NCBI RefSeq assembly: GCF_016907755.1
Contig: NZ_JAFBCN010000001.1
Span: forward strand, 4,030,001 to 4,094,000
From: Cellulosimicrobium cellulans
GTDB lineage: Bacteria; Actinomycetota; Actinomycetes; Actinomycetales; Cellulomonadaceae
DNA: 64,000 nucleotides
Direction of reading: 5' to 3'
In this document: one piece after another, positions 51,565-60,899 of the stretch
Layout of the letters: every line of letters begins with the position of its first letter
How positions within the stretch are numbered: the stretch's first letter is position 1
Translations under genes and position numbers: made by a program
Notes under the pieces: generated by a model
What the model was told of the DNA's origin: nothing
Database searches by the model: none
What the model saw: the letters and a program-made list of their open reading frames with translations, nothing else

Positions 51565-53435
51565 CACCGGAAGGGACGCTTGCGCTCGTCGGGCCCGGCC
51601 TCGTCACCGGTCTCGTCCGGCGCTGCCGGTTCGACCTTGCTCCACGCCGGGGCGAGAACGGGGTGCCGCTTGCCCGGACCCTGGGACCCGCGGGGCGCCG
51701 GGGCGCCGTCGGCCGTGGGCGTGCCGCCGACGGGCACCGAGGGCGGCGCGGGGCGCCCCGACGCGCTGTCCACCGCGACCGCGGCGGCGGCCACCGACGC
51801 ACGTCGCGTGCCGACCGCGCGCTCGGTGCCGTCCGCGGTGGTCCCACCCTCCGGCTGGCCGGACCGCGCCGGCTCGGACTGCTCGGCAGGGGCGTCGGGA
51901 CGCTCGGGCGCCGCGGGCGCGACGGAGGGCGCGGGTACCGCCGCCCGGGCGTCACCGGCCTCCTGCGTCGTGTCGTCGCCGTACGTCGAGGCATAGAGCA
52001 TGCGGCGGTCGCCCGTGACCCCGGTCAGCGCGATGCCGAGCAGCGGGACGTTGCTGACGCGCAGCCGCTCCACCGCCTCCGCGAGCACCGCACGGTCGGT
52101 GCGCCCGGCGGACGCGATGAGCACGACGCCGTTGGCGTAGCCCCCGAGGATCGTCGCGTCGGCGGCCGCCAGGACGGGAGGCGCGTCCACCACCACGACC
52201 TCCGCGTGGTCGCGCAGGCTCCGGACGAGCCCTCGCGCCCTCTCCGTGGCGAGGAAGTCCGCCGGGTCCATCTCCTCCTCGGGCACCGGCATGACCCGCA
52301 GGTTGGGTACCGACGTCAGGCGCAGCTCCTGCTCCTGACCGTCCCAGTCGTCGGGGGCCGGGAGCATGCGGTCGAGCTGCGGGCGCCGCAGGTCGCCGGA
52401 CAGCGCCACCGTGCGGCGCCCGCTGAGCGCGAAGGACGCCGCGAGGTTCGCCGTGATGAACGAGCGGGGCGCCGACGGGTCGGCCGCGGTGACGACCACG
52501 ACCGCGTGCTTCATGCCGGCGGTGGACACCTGCACGGCGGTGCGCAGCTCGCGGATCGACTCCGTGAAGGGCGTCGCGACCTTGCTCGCGACGGGCAGGG
52601 CGTGCGTGTGGGTGAACTCCTTCTCCGCCGGCCGCGTGCCGTAGAGCTCGGCGAGGACCGGGGTCTCGGTGAGCCGCGTGGACTCGGCCGCGCTCCGGAC
52701 GCGGACGTCGAGCCCCCGCCGGGCGAACGCGAGCCCGACCCCTGCCACGAGGCCCACGAGGAGGGCCAGCGCCAGCACCGTGAGCCGCGAGAGCCCGAGA
52801 GGCTCGGCCCCCGTCGCCGGCGCGACGACCTCGCCCGGCACGGCGATGCCGCGCAGCGAGTTGATCTGCACCGTGAGCGCGGAGTAGTCGCCGACGATGA
52901 TGTCCTGCTCGGCGAGCGCCAGCGGGTCCTCAGGGTCGGCCCCCAGCCGCTGGCGGACGCCCGCGAGCTGGTCGGCGAGCGCCTGCCGGCGGCTCTCGAG
53001 CTCGGCGACCTGGTCGGCCTGGATCGTGACGAGCTGGTCCACGTACGCGTCGGCGAAGGCGTTCGCGACCTCGACGGACCGCGCCTCGTCGGGGGTCGTG
53101 GCCTCGACCGCGACCGTCTTGTTCTCGCCGTCGACGTCGCCGGAGACCTGGTCGGCCAGCTCGTCCGCCGCCTCCGGCTCGCCGAGCGCGGACGCCGCGG
53201 CGTCGGCGACCTCGGGCGAGGTGACGTCGTCGGCGTCGGTCGCGACCGTGACCTCGACGAGCGACTCCCCGCCCTGAGCGCTCTGCACGCCGTAGAGCTG
53301 GACCGTCGCGGTCGCGCGGTACATCGTCTCCTGGCGGTCGACGTAGAACAGCGCGGCGGCGACGACGACGAGGACGGCGGCGAGCACGTAGTACTTGCCC
53401 GCCCAGATCGTGCGGAGGAACTCCCTGATGGTCAT
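51561..53435 (-). CDS. Wzz/BY-kinase-like chain-length regulator with degenerate P-loop
   Basis: 624 residues. An N-terminal membrane segment (YYVLAAVLVVVAAALFYV) and a Wzz-type external domain with coiled coil (about 40-210) lead to a second membrane segment (LTVLALALLVGLVAGVGLAFA, about 230). The cytosolic part follows the BY-kinase layout (PFTESIRELRTAVQ, then a P-loop position, ALSGDLRRPQLDRM for Walker A', EVVVVDAPPVL for Walker B). But the P-loop reads AADPSAPRSFITANLA instead of GxGKS/T, and the ~130-residue Pro/Ala-rich tail has no tyrosine cluster. It is likely a non-catalytic regulator. ATG 53435 overlaps the preceding stop (ATGA). Confidence 0.88.
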   Translation of the reverse strand: MTIREFLRTIWAGKYYVLAAVLVVVAAALFYVDRQETMYRATATVQLYGVQSAQGGESLVEVTVATDADDVTSPEVADAAASALGEPEAADELADQVSGDVDGENKTVAVEATTPDEARSVEVANAFADAYVDQLVTIQADQVAELESRRQALADQLAGVRQRLGADPEDPLALAEQDIIVGDYSALTVQINSLRGIAVPGEVVAPATGAEPLGLSRLTVLALALLVGLVAGVGLAFARRGLDVRVRSAAESTRLTETPVLAELYGTRPAEKEFTHTHALPVASKVATPFTESIRELRTAVQVSTAGMKHAVVVVTAADPSAPRSFITANLAASFALSGRRTVALSGDLRRPQLDRMLPAPDDWDGQEQELRLTSVPNLRVMPVPEEEMDPADFLATERARGLVRSLRDHAEVVVVDAPPVLAAADATILGGYANGVVLIASAGRTDRAVLAEAVERLRVSNVPLLGIALTGVTGDRRMLYASTYGDDTTQEAGDARAAVPAPSVAPAAPERPDAPAEQSEPARSGQPEGGTTADGTERAVGTRRASVAAAAVAVDSASGRPAPPSVPVGGTPTADGAPAPRGSQGPGKRHPVLAPAWSKVEPAAPDETGDEAGPDERKRPFRW

Positions 53436-54601
53436 CGCTGTGCTCTCCCCCCACCCGGTCGGCCCGCGCCGACGGTGCGGTCCTGCTGCTGGGCGACGAC
53501 CCCCCGCAGCCGCTCGACGAACCGCTCACGGCCGAACGTCGCGACGTGCGCCGTGACGGCGCCATCATCCCACGTGCGCCCTGCCGCGGCCTCGATCGCC
53601 TCGGCGACGAGATCCGCGCGCGGCGCGTCGAAGAAGACGCCGTTGACGCCGTCCACGACCGTGTCGAGGTAGCCGCCGTCGCGCAGCACCACGCTCGGCC
53701 GCCCGAACGCGCCCGCCTCCAGGGGCGACAGCCCGTAGTCCTCGTACGACGCGGCGACGAGCGCCGACGCGTTCCGGTAGACCCAGCGCAGCGTCGCGTC
53801 GTCGACGCGGCCGAGCAGGTGGACGCGGCCGGTGCCCGCACGGGCCGCCTGCGCCTCCAGGCGCGCGCGGTCGGGGCCGTCCCCGACGACGACGAGCTCG
53901 CGGCCCGTCGCGAGCGCCGCGGCGACGACGACGTCGACGTTCTTGTACGGCAGGAGGCGCGCCACGCACAGGAGGAAGCCGGGCTCCACGCCGGGGAGCG
54001 CGCGCTCCTCGCCGTCCGGCAGCATCGCGGGCGGCGGGGCGAGCACCTCCGCCTCGATGCCGTACGCGTCGCGGATCGCGCGCTGCGTCACCGTCGAGTT
54101 GGCGAGGTAGACGTCGGCGCGCCGGGCCGCCGACCCGTCCCACCGGCGCAGCCCCGGGGAGAGGACGCCGAGCGCCGTCGCCGCGGCACGGCGTCGGGCA
54201 CGGTGCGCGGCCGAGCCCTCCGTGGGCCCGAGGTACCGGTCACGCTGGTAGAGCCACCGGGCGGGCGCGTGGCAGTAGACGACCGTGCGGCGCGCCCCGC
54301 GGTAGCCGTGGGCCCAGCCGGTGGAGGACGCGAGCAGGACGTCGGCCTCGACGCGCTGCCGGTCGACGGCGGGCGCGAGGAACGGGAGCGCGACCCGGTG
54401 GTGCCGCCGCAGGAGGGCGGCCCGGTCGAGGGCGGACGTGCGCAGGTCGAGGGAGCCGAACTCGGGGAACGTGCCGGCCGGGTCGTACAGGGTCGTGTAC
54501 ATCGGCGAGCCGGGGAACGCGTCCGCGAGCAGCAGCGCGACCCGCTCCGCGCCGCCACGCTGGGTCGCGTAGTCGTGCGCGAGCGCGACACCGTGGGTCA
54601 T
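53432..54601 (-). CDS. Glycosyltransferase family 4 (WbaZ-like)
   Basis: 389 residues. GT4 signatures: VALAHDYATQRGGAERVALLLADAFPG, YCHAPARWLYQRDRYLG, VYLANSTVTQRAIRDAYGI, LLCVARLLPYKNVDVVVAAAL, VVVGDGPDRARLEAQA and the donor site ASYEDYGLSPLEAGAFGRPSVVLRDGGYLDTVVDG. The YCHxPxRWLY motif is typical of WbaZ/mannosyltransferase-like members. First gene of a three-gene leftward operon whose promoter carries the locus motif. ATG 54601 has a GGGAGGA Shine-Dalgarno. Confidence 0.93.
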   Translation of the reverse strand: MTHGVALAHDYATQRGGAERVALLLADAFPGSPMYTTLYDPAGTFPEFGSLDLRTSALDRAALLRRHHRVALPFLAPAVDRQRVEADVLLASSTGWAHGYRGARRTVVYCHAPARWLYQRDRYLGPTEGSAAHRARRRAAATALGVLSPGLRRWDGSAARRADVYLANSTVTQRAIRDAYGIEAEVLAPPPAMLPDGEERALPGVEPGFLLCVARLLPYKNVDVVVAAALATGRELVVVGDGPDRARLEAQAARAGTGRVHLLGRVDDATLRWVYRNASALVAASYEDYGLSPLEAGAFGRPSVVLRDGGYLDTVVDGVNGVFFDAPRADLVAEAIEAAAGRTWDDGAVTAHVATFGRERFVERLRGVVAQQQDRTVGAGRPGGGRAQR

Positions 54602-54629
54602 CGGTCCTCCCTCGCGAACGCAGGCAACC

Positions 54630-54686
54630 AGCCTAGGTCGGAGAGACCTCCCGGGGAGGGGGACGAAGGGACCTCACCCGGGTGAA
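54630..54686 (-). promoter_or_regulatory. Promoter of the GT4-Wzz operon with palindromic TTCACCCGGGTGAG
   Basis: Leftwards, GGGTGAG (54679-54673) starts 44 nt before TAGGCT (54635-54630). Overlapping it is TTCACCC (54686-54680), so the site is a nearly perfect palindrome TTCACCCGGGTGAG, the most complete version in the window. Confidence 0.6.
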
Positions 54687-54716
54687 AACGGGCGTCCTGG
54701 CGCGCCCGGCCCGGCG

Positions 54717-55319
54717 CTACGCCTTCGTGTGGAACTTCCCCTGGGCGGCGAGCAGACCGTCGGTGAGCAGCATCTCGACGGCGTCCGCCGCGTCGTCGAG
54801 CAGGAACGGGAGCTCCTTGGCCTCGGGGCCCTTGAAGTCCTTGAGCACGAAGTCGGCGGTGTCCTGGCGGCCCGGCGGACGTCCGACGCCCGCGCGCACG
54901 CGCAGGTAGTCCTTGGTGCCGAGGGCCTTGGTGATGTCGCGCAGGCCGTTGTGCCCGCCCTCGCCGCCGCCGATCTTCAGCTTCACGGTGCCGAACGGGA
55001 TGTCGACCTCGTCGTGGACCACGACGACGTGGTCCGGCTCGATCCCGTAGTACTTCGCGAGCCCGGAGACCGGGCCTCCCGAGACGTTCATGTACGTCGT
55101 GGGCTTGGCCAGGACGACGCGCGGCCCGGGCCGCCCGCCGGGCAGCATCCCGATGCGGGCCTCGGCGACGGCGGCCTGCGCCCGCGGGTGCCGCGCGAAC
55201 CGGGCGGCGGCGCGCCCCGCGAGGACGTCGAGGACCATGTGGCCCACGTTGTGGCGGTTGCCCGCGTACGTCGGCCCGGGGTTGCCGAGCCCGACGACGA
55301 GCCACGGCTGGTCGGTCAT
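54717..55319 (-). CDS. pth: Peptidyl-tRNA hydrolase
   Basis: 200 residues. Pth releases peptides from prematurely dropped peptidyl-tRNA. Diagnostic segments: WLVVGLGNPGPTYAGNRHNVGHMVLDVLA with the catalytic His in RHNVG, KPTTYMNVSGGPVSGLAKYYG, VVVHDEVDIPFGTVKLKIGGGEGGHNGLRDI and DYLRVRAGVGRPPGRQDTADFVLKDF. Length is normal. It follows rplY leftwards with a hairpin between, the usual bacterial pairing. A housekeeping island inside the polysaccharide locus. Confidence 0.97.
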   Translation of the reverse strand: MTDQPWLVVGLGNPGPTYAGNRHNVGHMVLDVLAGRAAARFARHPRAQAAVAEARIGMLPGGRPGPRVVLAKPTTYMNVSGGPVSGLAKYYGIEPDHVVVVHDEVDIPFGTVKLKIGGGEGGHNGLRDITKALGTKDYLRVRAGVGRPPGRQDTADFVLKDFKGPEAKELPFLLDDAADAVEMLLTDGLLAAQGKFHTKA

Positions 55320-55410
55320 GTCGTCTCGTCCTTCGTCCGGGTCCCGCGTGGGGCGGCACGCTCGTCGTACGGGTGGGATACAGGTCGGTGCCTGGAGGGT
55401 GCGGGCGCAC

Positions 55411-55443
55411 GGACGCCCGGCACCGTCACGGTACCGGGCGTCC
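55411..55443 (-). terminator. Hairpin between rplY and pth
   Basis: Arms 55411-55425 and 55429-55443 pair over 15 nt with one mismatch and a 3-nt loop, starting 39 nt after the rplY stop. It may be a terminator or attenuator before pth. Confidence 0.6.
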
Positions 55444-55482
55444 GACGCGGGTCGTCGTGGCGTCAGCCGACGACGGGGAGGA

Positions 55483-56085
55483 TCACTCCGCGGCGGCCTC
55501 GGCGGGGGCCTCCTCGGCGGCCTCGGCAGCCTCGTCCTCGGTGGCCTCGGCCTGCGGCTCGGTGACCGACACGACGAGGAGCTCGGCGTCGGCGGTGAGC
55601 GTGGTGCCCTGCGGGAGCACCACGTCGCCGGCGAGGATCTGCGAGCCGGCCTCGAGACCCTCGATCGAGACCTCGATCGACTCGGGCAGGTGCGTCGCCT
55701 CGGCCTCGACCGCGAGGGTCTGCAGGTCGACGAGGTGGATGGTGCCGGGGGCGGACTCGCCGGTCACGACGACGGGGACGTCGACGGCGACCTTCTCGCC
55801 CTTCTTCACGATGAGCAGGTCGACGTGCTCGATGACGTTGCGGACCGGCTCGCGCTGGACGTCCTTGGTGATGGCGAGCTGGGCCTTGCCGTCGAGCTCG
55901 ATCGAGAACAGCGCGTTCGAGTGCTTGAGCGCCATCATCGTCTCGTGACCCGGGAGGGTCACGTGCAGCGGGTCGCTGCCGTGGCCGTAGAGGACCGCGG
56001 GAATCTTGCCGGCGCGGCGGACGCGGCGGGCGGCACCCTTGCCGAACTCGGTGCGGGCCTCGGCGACGAGCTTGATCTCGGACAC
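55483..56085 (-). CDS. rplY: Ribosomal protein bL25 (Ctc form)
   Basis: 200 residues. The N-terminal 5S-rRNA-binding domain shows KLVAEARTEFGKGAARRVRRAGKIPAVLYGHGSDPLHVTLPGHE and QLAITKDVQREPVRNVIEHVDLLIVKKGEK; the C-terminal Ctc/TL5 domain follows (GTIHLVDLQTLAVEAEATHLPESIEVSIEGLEAGSQILAGDVVLPQG) with an acidic Ala/Glu tail. It binds 5S rRNA in the large subunit. GTG 56085 is chosen: AGGAG lies 8-9 nt upstream and the conserved SEIKLVAE begins here. Pairs with pth downstream. Confidence 0.95.
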   Translation of the reverse strand: MSEIKLVAEARTEFGKGAARRVRRAGKIPAVLYGHGSDPLHVTLPGHETMMALKHSNALFSIELDGKAQLAITKDVQREPVRNVIEHVDLLIVKKGEKVAVDVPVVVTGESAPGTIHLVDLQTLAVEAEATHLPESIEVSIEGLEAGSQILAGDVVLPQGTTLTADAELLVVSVTEPQAEATEDEAAEAAEEAPAEAAAE

Positions 56086-56351
56086 GTGGATCACTCCTGG
56101 AAGAACGTTGCGGGCCGGCCACCAGTGGGGAGCGGTCGGCTGTCCGGACGGTTGAGAGGGCCACCCGGACGGGCGGCTGCGTCGGCGCGGGACGTGTGAC
56201 GGGCGCGCAGGAGGACGACCGCCCAGTCGATAACGGAGATCCAACAGGTCTGGCTGACACTCGCGGTCCCGCGCCGCCGGTGTGCTCACCGGTCCAGCGC
56301 TGCCGGCCGTCAGACGTCCCTCGCCGAGGCAACCTGACTACTGTACCCGGG
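56086..56351. other. Leader/intergenic region upstream of rplY
   Basis: Holds a possible leftward -10 TACAGT (56345-56340), which would give a leader of about 250 nt. No gene or clear riboswitch is seen. Confidence 0.3.
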
Positions 56352-56386
56352 CTCGGCCCCGCCGCGAAACCCGCGACGGAGCCGAG
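56352..56386 (-). terminator. Terminator hairpin downstream of the LamG gene
   Basis: On the leftward transcript, 56386-56372 and 56366-56352 form a 15-bp stem with two G-U pairs and a 5-nt loop, 29 nt after the LamG stop. The wobble pairs make it stable only in that direction. Confidence 0.6.
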
Positions 56387-56415
56387 GCGGCGCCGAGACC
56401 TGAGTGCTCGGCCGG

Positions 56416-59400
56416 CTACTTCCCGGGTGCGGCGTAGAGCTGCGCCACCTCCGCGGCGCTCAGCGCCCGGTCGTAGAGCCGCACGCCGTCGATGCGGCCC
56501 TTCAGCGGACGCGTCCCGTCCGGCTCGGCGCCGATGCCCAGACGGAGCGCGTTGGTGCCGACGGAGGCCGGCCCGGCCTTCGACGCCTGCTCGACGCCGT
56601 TCACGTAGATCCTCATCCGTGTGCCGTCGAAGGTGCCCACGAGGTGCACCCAGGTGCCGTCCGTCGGGTACGGCGTCGTGGTGTCGACGCGGTAGGTGTC
56701 CCCGGACGACGCGTGGTTGAACCGGAGGAACGCCGTCCCGCCGTTCGCGAGACCCAGCTCGTACCCGTCCGTCACGCCCTGGGCGGCCTTCTTGAGCACG
56801 TACTGGGTCGCCTTCTGCTCGGGACGCACCCAGGCGGAGACCGTCATCGGGCCGGCGAGGTCGAGGGCGGGCCGGTCGTCGACGCGCGCGAAGTCGTCGA
56901 CGCCGTCCAGCGCGAGCGCCGTGCCGCTCAGGCCCGTCGCCCACGTCGCGCCCGAGCGCAGCGTCGCCGTCGCGCCGTTCGTCGAGCCGTCCGCCGCCGT
57001 CGTCCCCTGCCCCTCGTCGAACGCCCACGTTCCGACGGCCCCCGCCGGGACGGTCGGTCCGGGGTCGGGCGTCGGGTCGGGCGTCGGCGTGGGATCCGGG
57101 GTCGGGTCGGGCGTCGGCGTGGGGTCCGGCGTCGGCGTGGGGTCCGGCGTCGGCGTGGGCTCGGGCGTCGGCGTCGGGTCCGGCGTCGGCGTGGGATCCG
57201 GGGTCGGCGTGGGATCCGGGGTCGGGTCCGGGGTCGGCGTCGGGTCCGGAGCGGGCGTGGAGGCGCTCGCACCGGAGTAGAGCGCCGAGACCTCGGCCGC
57301 CGTGAGGGCGCGGTCGTACAGCCTCACGGAGTCGACGGCGCCCTTGGTCGCGCGGGTGCCGTTGGACTCGGCCCCGATGCCCAGCGGGAGCGAGTTCGTC
57401 CCGATGCTCGCCGGACCGGCCTTCGAGGCCTGCTCGACGCCGTTCACGTAGATGCGCAGCCGCGAACCGTCGTACGTACCCACGAGGTGCACCCAGGTCC
57501 CGTCCGTCGGGTACGAGGAGGTCGCGTCGACCCGGTAGGTGTCGCCCGACGACGCGTGGTTGAGCCGCAGGAACGGCTTCCCCCCGCTCGCGAGCCCGAG
57601 CTCGTAGCCGTCCGTCGTCCCCTGCGCGGCCTTCTTCACCACGTACTGGGTCGCGAGCTGCTCCGGCCGCACCCACGCGGCCACCGTCATCCGCGTCGTG
57701 AGGTCGAGCGTCGAGGCGTCGGGGACGCGGACGTAGCCGGTCACGCCGTCGGACCGCACCGCGGTCCCGCTCCGGCCGGGGACCCAGGTGGCCGCACCGA
57801 CCAGCGAACCGCCGTTCGCCCAGCCCGAGGCGTCCGCCGTCGCGAGACCCTGACCCTCGTCGAGGTCCCACGCGCCGACGAGCCCGTCCGGGGACGTCAC
57901 CGCCACCCGGACCGTCGCCGGTGCGGACCACTGCCCGCCCGCGCCGACCCGGAAGGTGAAGGAGTCGGCACCGGCGGAGGCGCCCGGCGTGTAGGTGAAC
58001 GCACCGGTGGACGTGCCGGTCAGCGCGACCGTCCCCCGCGTCGGCGGGGTCACGACCTGGAACTGCGGCGTCGCGCCCTGCGGCACGGTGGCCGCGAGGA
58101 TGCCGGAGACCGGCTGGCCGAGCGTCGTCGTGACGGCGCCGTCCTGCGCGACGGGGGCGGGCGTGGGCTGCGTCGTCCCGCCCTGGAACAGCGTCGTCAC
58201 CTCGTTCGCCGTGAGGGCGCGGTCGTAGAGACGGACGCCGTCGACCGCACCCTTGACGGGCCGGTAGCCGTTGCCCTCCGCGCCGATGCCCAGCGGCGAC
58301 GCGTTCGTGCCGATGCTCGCCGGCCCGGCCTTCGAGGCCTGCTCGACGCCGTTGACGTAGATCCGCATGCGCGTCCCGTCGTACGTCCCGACGAGGTGCA
58401 CCCAGGTGCCGTTCGTGGGGTAGGAGGACGTCGCGTTCACCCGGTACGTGTCGCCCGAGCTGTCCTCGTTGAGGCGCAGGAAGGGCTTCCCGTTGCTCGC
58501 GAGCGCCAGCTCGAACCCGTCCGCGGCGTCGTTCGTGGCCTTCTTCACGACGTACTGCGTCGCGGCCTGCTCCGGGCGCACCCACGCGGCGACGGTGAGC
58601 CCGGTGCTGACGTCGAGGGCGGCCGAGTCCGGGACGCGGACGAGGCCCGTCGCGCCGTCCGAGCGCACGGCGGACCCGGCGACCCCGGGGACCCACGTCG
58701 AGCCGCCGACGAGCGTCCCGCCGTTGCCCCACCCGGAGGAGTCGGCGGTCAGGAGGCCCTGGCCCTCGTCGAGGTTCCAGGCACCGACCAGCCCGTCCGC
58801 GGAGGACACGCGCACGCCCACGGTGGCGGGGGCCGACCACAGCCCGCCGCTGCCGACACGGAACGTGAACGAGTCGAGCCCGCTCGCGGCCCCCGCGCGG
58901 TAGGTGAACGCGCCCGTGGCAGGGTCCATCGCCGTCAGGGTGCCCGCGGTCGGCGGCGTGACGACCTGGAACGTGAGCGGGTCGTCGGTCGTCGCCTGCG
59001 CGCCGAGCTTCCCGGCGACCGTGCCGCCGACCGTCGTGGCGACGGTCGAGTCCTGCGCCGTCGGAGCACCGGCGGGCGTCCAGGCGAGACGCGCCGCGCG
59101 CGCCGTCGTGGCCGAGGACGCCATCACCAGCACCTCGCCGGGGACGTTCGACTTCGTCGCGGTCGCGTTGTTCCACGTGCCGGCGAGCACCGTCTCGGGC
59201 GCGCCGGAGAAGTCGGGCGCGAGCCGGGAGGTCTCCTTCACGAGGATGTCGTCGAGGTTGGTGCTGCGCGTGTACACGACGCGCAGGCGGTCCGTGACGT
59301 CGTCGACGAGGACGATGCCGCGCGTGCCGATCCGGTCGACCTCGTGCAGCGGGTCCCAGGTGCCGTCGGGGTGACGGACCAGGAGCCCGATGACCGTGTT

Positions 59401-60717
59401 GTCCGTGGTGTTGTAGGAGGTCTTGACGGCCGCGTAGAAGGTGCCGTCGTCGGAGACCGCGACGTTGAGGTGGTCGTCGGCCATGCCCCCGCCGACCGGG
59501 AGCGCCGAGCCCGCGGCGGGGAGCTCGTCCGCCGTCCACGTCGAGGGGGACGCGCCGTCGGCGTGGGTCCGGAACCCGAACCTCTGGGTGTTCTGGTTGG
59601 ACCACAGGACGCCGATCTTGTTGCCCGGCATCGCGGTGACGACGGCGATGTCGTCGTCCGTGATCCCCGAGGCGACCGTGACCGGTGCCGAGAACGAGGA
59701 GTAGGGCGCGTCGCTCCAGCGCACCTGGACCTGGCTCGCGGTGTCCCAGGCGACCCACATGCGGCCGGCGGAGTCGATGTCGATCGTCGCGGTCTCGCTC
59801 CCCGGCAGGGAGACGGCCGTCGCGCCGGTGCGCGCGGTCCACGGGACGTACGTGTTCGACTGCGGCTCCCGCTGGATCGAGACGAGGGTCGTGGTCGGCC
59901 CGTGGAGCAGCACGTGCGCGACGTCGCCGACGGTCTTGACGTCCGCGCGCACGTCCGTGCGCTCGGAGATGCGGGTGACGTTCGTCCACGTCTTCGCGAC
60001 CGCGTCGTACCGCCAGACCCAGGTGCCCGCGGGCGACGTGCTGGCCGACGCGAGCACGGCCCACCACGTGCCGCCCGCGGACCAGAGCTTGGACTGGGGC
60101 TTCTCGCCCGTGTTCCCCGTGAGGGGGATGCCGGTGGAGGTGACCGCCGCCGCGGCCGGCTCCTCCGGGAGCGCCGTCGCGGCCGGCGCGGGCGGCTGCC
60201 AGGACAGCGTCAGCAGCCCCGGGTCGGGCGACTTGGCGGTGACCTCGACGAGGTACTCCTCGCCCGCGGTCGCGTCGAAGGTCACCGACGAGGTGCGGAC
60301 GTCGCCCTCGTCGTCGTTGGTCGCGACGGGGGTGCTCTTCGCCGAGCGCGGGTAGACCGTGAGCACGGTGTCGAGCTCGCTGCCGTGCGTCGAGAAGGTG
60401 ATGGGACCGCTCGTCGGGGCCGTCCACCGCCACCACATCGACGAGGCGGACGCGTCCGGACCCTCGGGACCGGACTGGTCGGGGGCGAAGTTCGCCGCGA
60501 CCTCCTGGCCGACGGCGCCGCCGATCGCGACGCTCTCGTCCGCCGCGTCGCCGACGACGTCGGTGAGCTGCGAGGTGCCGGCACCGCCGGGGACCCCCGG
60601 GAGCGCCGCCCCGATGCCCACGAGCGCGAGCGCGCCCGCGACCGCACCGGCGGTCGCGACGAACCATCGCCGACGCGTGACCCCGGACGGTCGAGGATCC
60701 TGTGTGGTGTGCGGCAT
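56416..60717 (-). CDS. Large secreted protein with three LamG domains
   Basis: 1433 residues. The N-terminus [23 protein letters not shown] has a twin-arginine-like signal. Residues ~60-170 form a prepeptidase-C-like beta domain, and ~190-560 a beta-propeller-like region. Two VVTPPTxGTL...[19 protein letters not shown] Ig/cadherin-like modules precede LamG domains 1 and 2 (~642-842 and ~947-1147, starting LVGAWxLDEGQG). A ~65-residue Pro/Thr/Asp repeat linker leads to LamG 3 (~1227-1433). LamG folds bind carbohydrate or protein, so a surface adhesin or polysaccharide-binding role is likely. No sortase motif or membrane anchor is seen at the end. ATG 60717 (MPHTTQ) is preferred over 60852. Confidence 0.85.
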   Translation of the reverse strand: MPHTTQDPRPSGVTRRRWFVATAGAVAGALALVGIGAALPGVPGGAGTSQLTDVVGDAADESVAIGGAVGQEVAANFAPDQSGPEGPDASASSMWWRWTAPTSGPITFSTHGSELDTVLTVYPRSAKSTPVATNDDEGDVRTSSVTFDATAGEEYLVEVTAKSPDPGLLTLSWQPPAPAATALPEEPAAAAVTSTGIPLTGNTGEKPQSKLWSAGGTWWAVLASASTSPAGTWVWRYDAVAKTWTNVTRISERTDVRADVKTVGDVAHVLLHGPTTTLVSIQREPQSNTYVPWTARTGATAVSLPGSETATIDIDSAGRMWVAWDTASQVQVRWSDAPYSSFSAPVTVASGITDDDIAVVTAMPGNKIGVLWSNQNTQRFGFRTHADGASPSTWTADELPAAGSALPVGGGMADDHLNVAVSDDGTFYAAVKTSYNTTDNTVIGLLVRHPDGTWDPLHEVDRIGTRGIVLVDDVTDRLRVVYTRSTNLDDILVKETSRLAPDFSGAPETVLAGTWNNATATKSNVPGEVLVMASSATTARAARLAWTPAGAPTAQDSTVATTVGGTVAGKLGAQATTDDPLTFQVVTPPTAGTLTAMDPATGAFTYRAGAASGLDSFTFRVGSGGLWSAPATVGVRVSSADGLVGAWNLDEGQGLLTADSSGWGNGGTLVGGSTWVPGVAGSAVRSDGATGLVRVPDSAALDVSTGLTVAAWVRPEQAATQYVVKKATNDAADGFELALASNGKPFLRLNEDSSGDTYRVNATSSYPTNGTWVHLVGTYDGTRMRIYVNGVEQASKAGPASIGTNASPLGIGAEGNGYRPVKGAVDGVRLYDRALTANEVTTLFQGGTTQPTPAPVAQDGAVTTTLGQPVSGILAATVPQGATPQFQVVTPPTRGTVALTGTSTGAFTYTPGASAGADSFTFRVGAGGQWSAPATVRVAVTSPDGLVGAWDLDEGQGLATADASGWANGGSLVGAATWVPGRSGTAVRSDGVTGYVRVPDASTLDLTTRMTVAAWVRPEQLATQYVVKKAAQGTTDGYELGLASGGKPFLRLNHASSGDTYRVDATSSYPTDGTWVHLVGTYDGSRLRIYVNGVEQASKAGPASIGTNSLPLGIGAESNGTRATKGAVDSVRLYDRALTAAEVSALYSGASASTPAPDPTPTPDPTPDPTPTPDPTPTPDPTPTPEPTPTPDPTPTPDPTPTPDPTPDPTPTPDPTPDPGPTVPAGAVGTWAFDEGQGTTAADGSTNGATATLRSGATWATGLSGTALALDGVDDFARVDDRPALDLAGPMTVSAWVRPEQKATQYVLKKAAQGVTDGYELGLANGGTAFLRFNHASSGDTYRVDTTTPYPTDGTWVHLVGTFDGTRMRIYVNGVEQASKAGPASVGTNALRLGIGAEPDGTRPLKGRIDGVRLYDRALSAAEVAQLYAAPGK
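57058..57255. repeat. Pro-Thr-Asp linker-coding repeats
   Basis: About 200 bp of imperfect tandem 12- and 18-nt units (GTCGGCGTGGGGTCCGGC-like) encode [10 protein letters not shown]-type linker. Copy number could vary in frame. Confidence 0.85.
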
Positions 60718-60802
60718 GTGGTGCGTCCTGCTTCTCGCGTGTGTCCGTCGAGACTGCGGCGACACCGCGTGACCGCCGCCCCCTGCACGCACCCTCAGGC
60801 GA

Positions 60803-60854
60803 ATCGAACCACTCGCGGAGCCCGCAGGGCGACCTCCTGACCGGAAGTTCACCC
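60803..60854 (-). promoter_or_regulatory. Possible LamG promoter with GGGTGAA element
   Basis: Leftwards, GGGTGAA (60854-60848) starts 46 nt before TTCGAT (60808-60803), a weaker -10. The spacing equals that at 28308-28257. Confidence 0.4.
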
Positions 60855-60899
60855 GCCGCGGGCGTCCCGCACGACCGGTTGGTGCCCCCTGTCCGTCAT

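Noticed and set aside
57058-57255. Regular repeats as a CRISPR array
   Set aside because: The units are contiguous, imperfect and in frame with a Pro/Thr/Asp linker, with no spacers and no cas genes.
49183-58442. Further heptamer hits at 49183, 52610 and 58436
   Set aside because: They lie inside coding regions with no promoter nearby and are likely chance.
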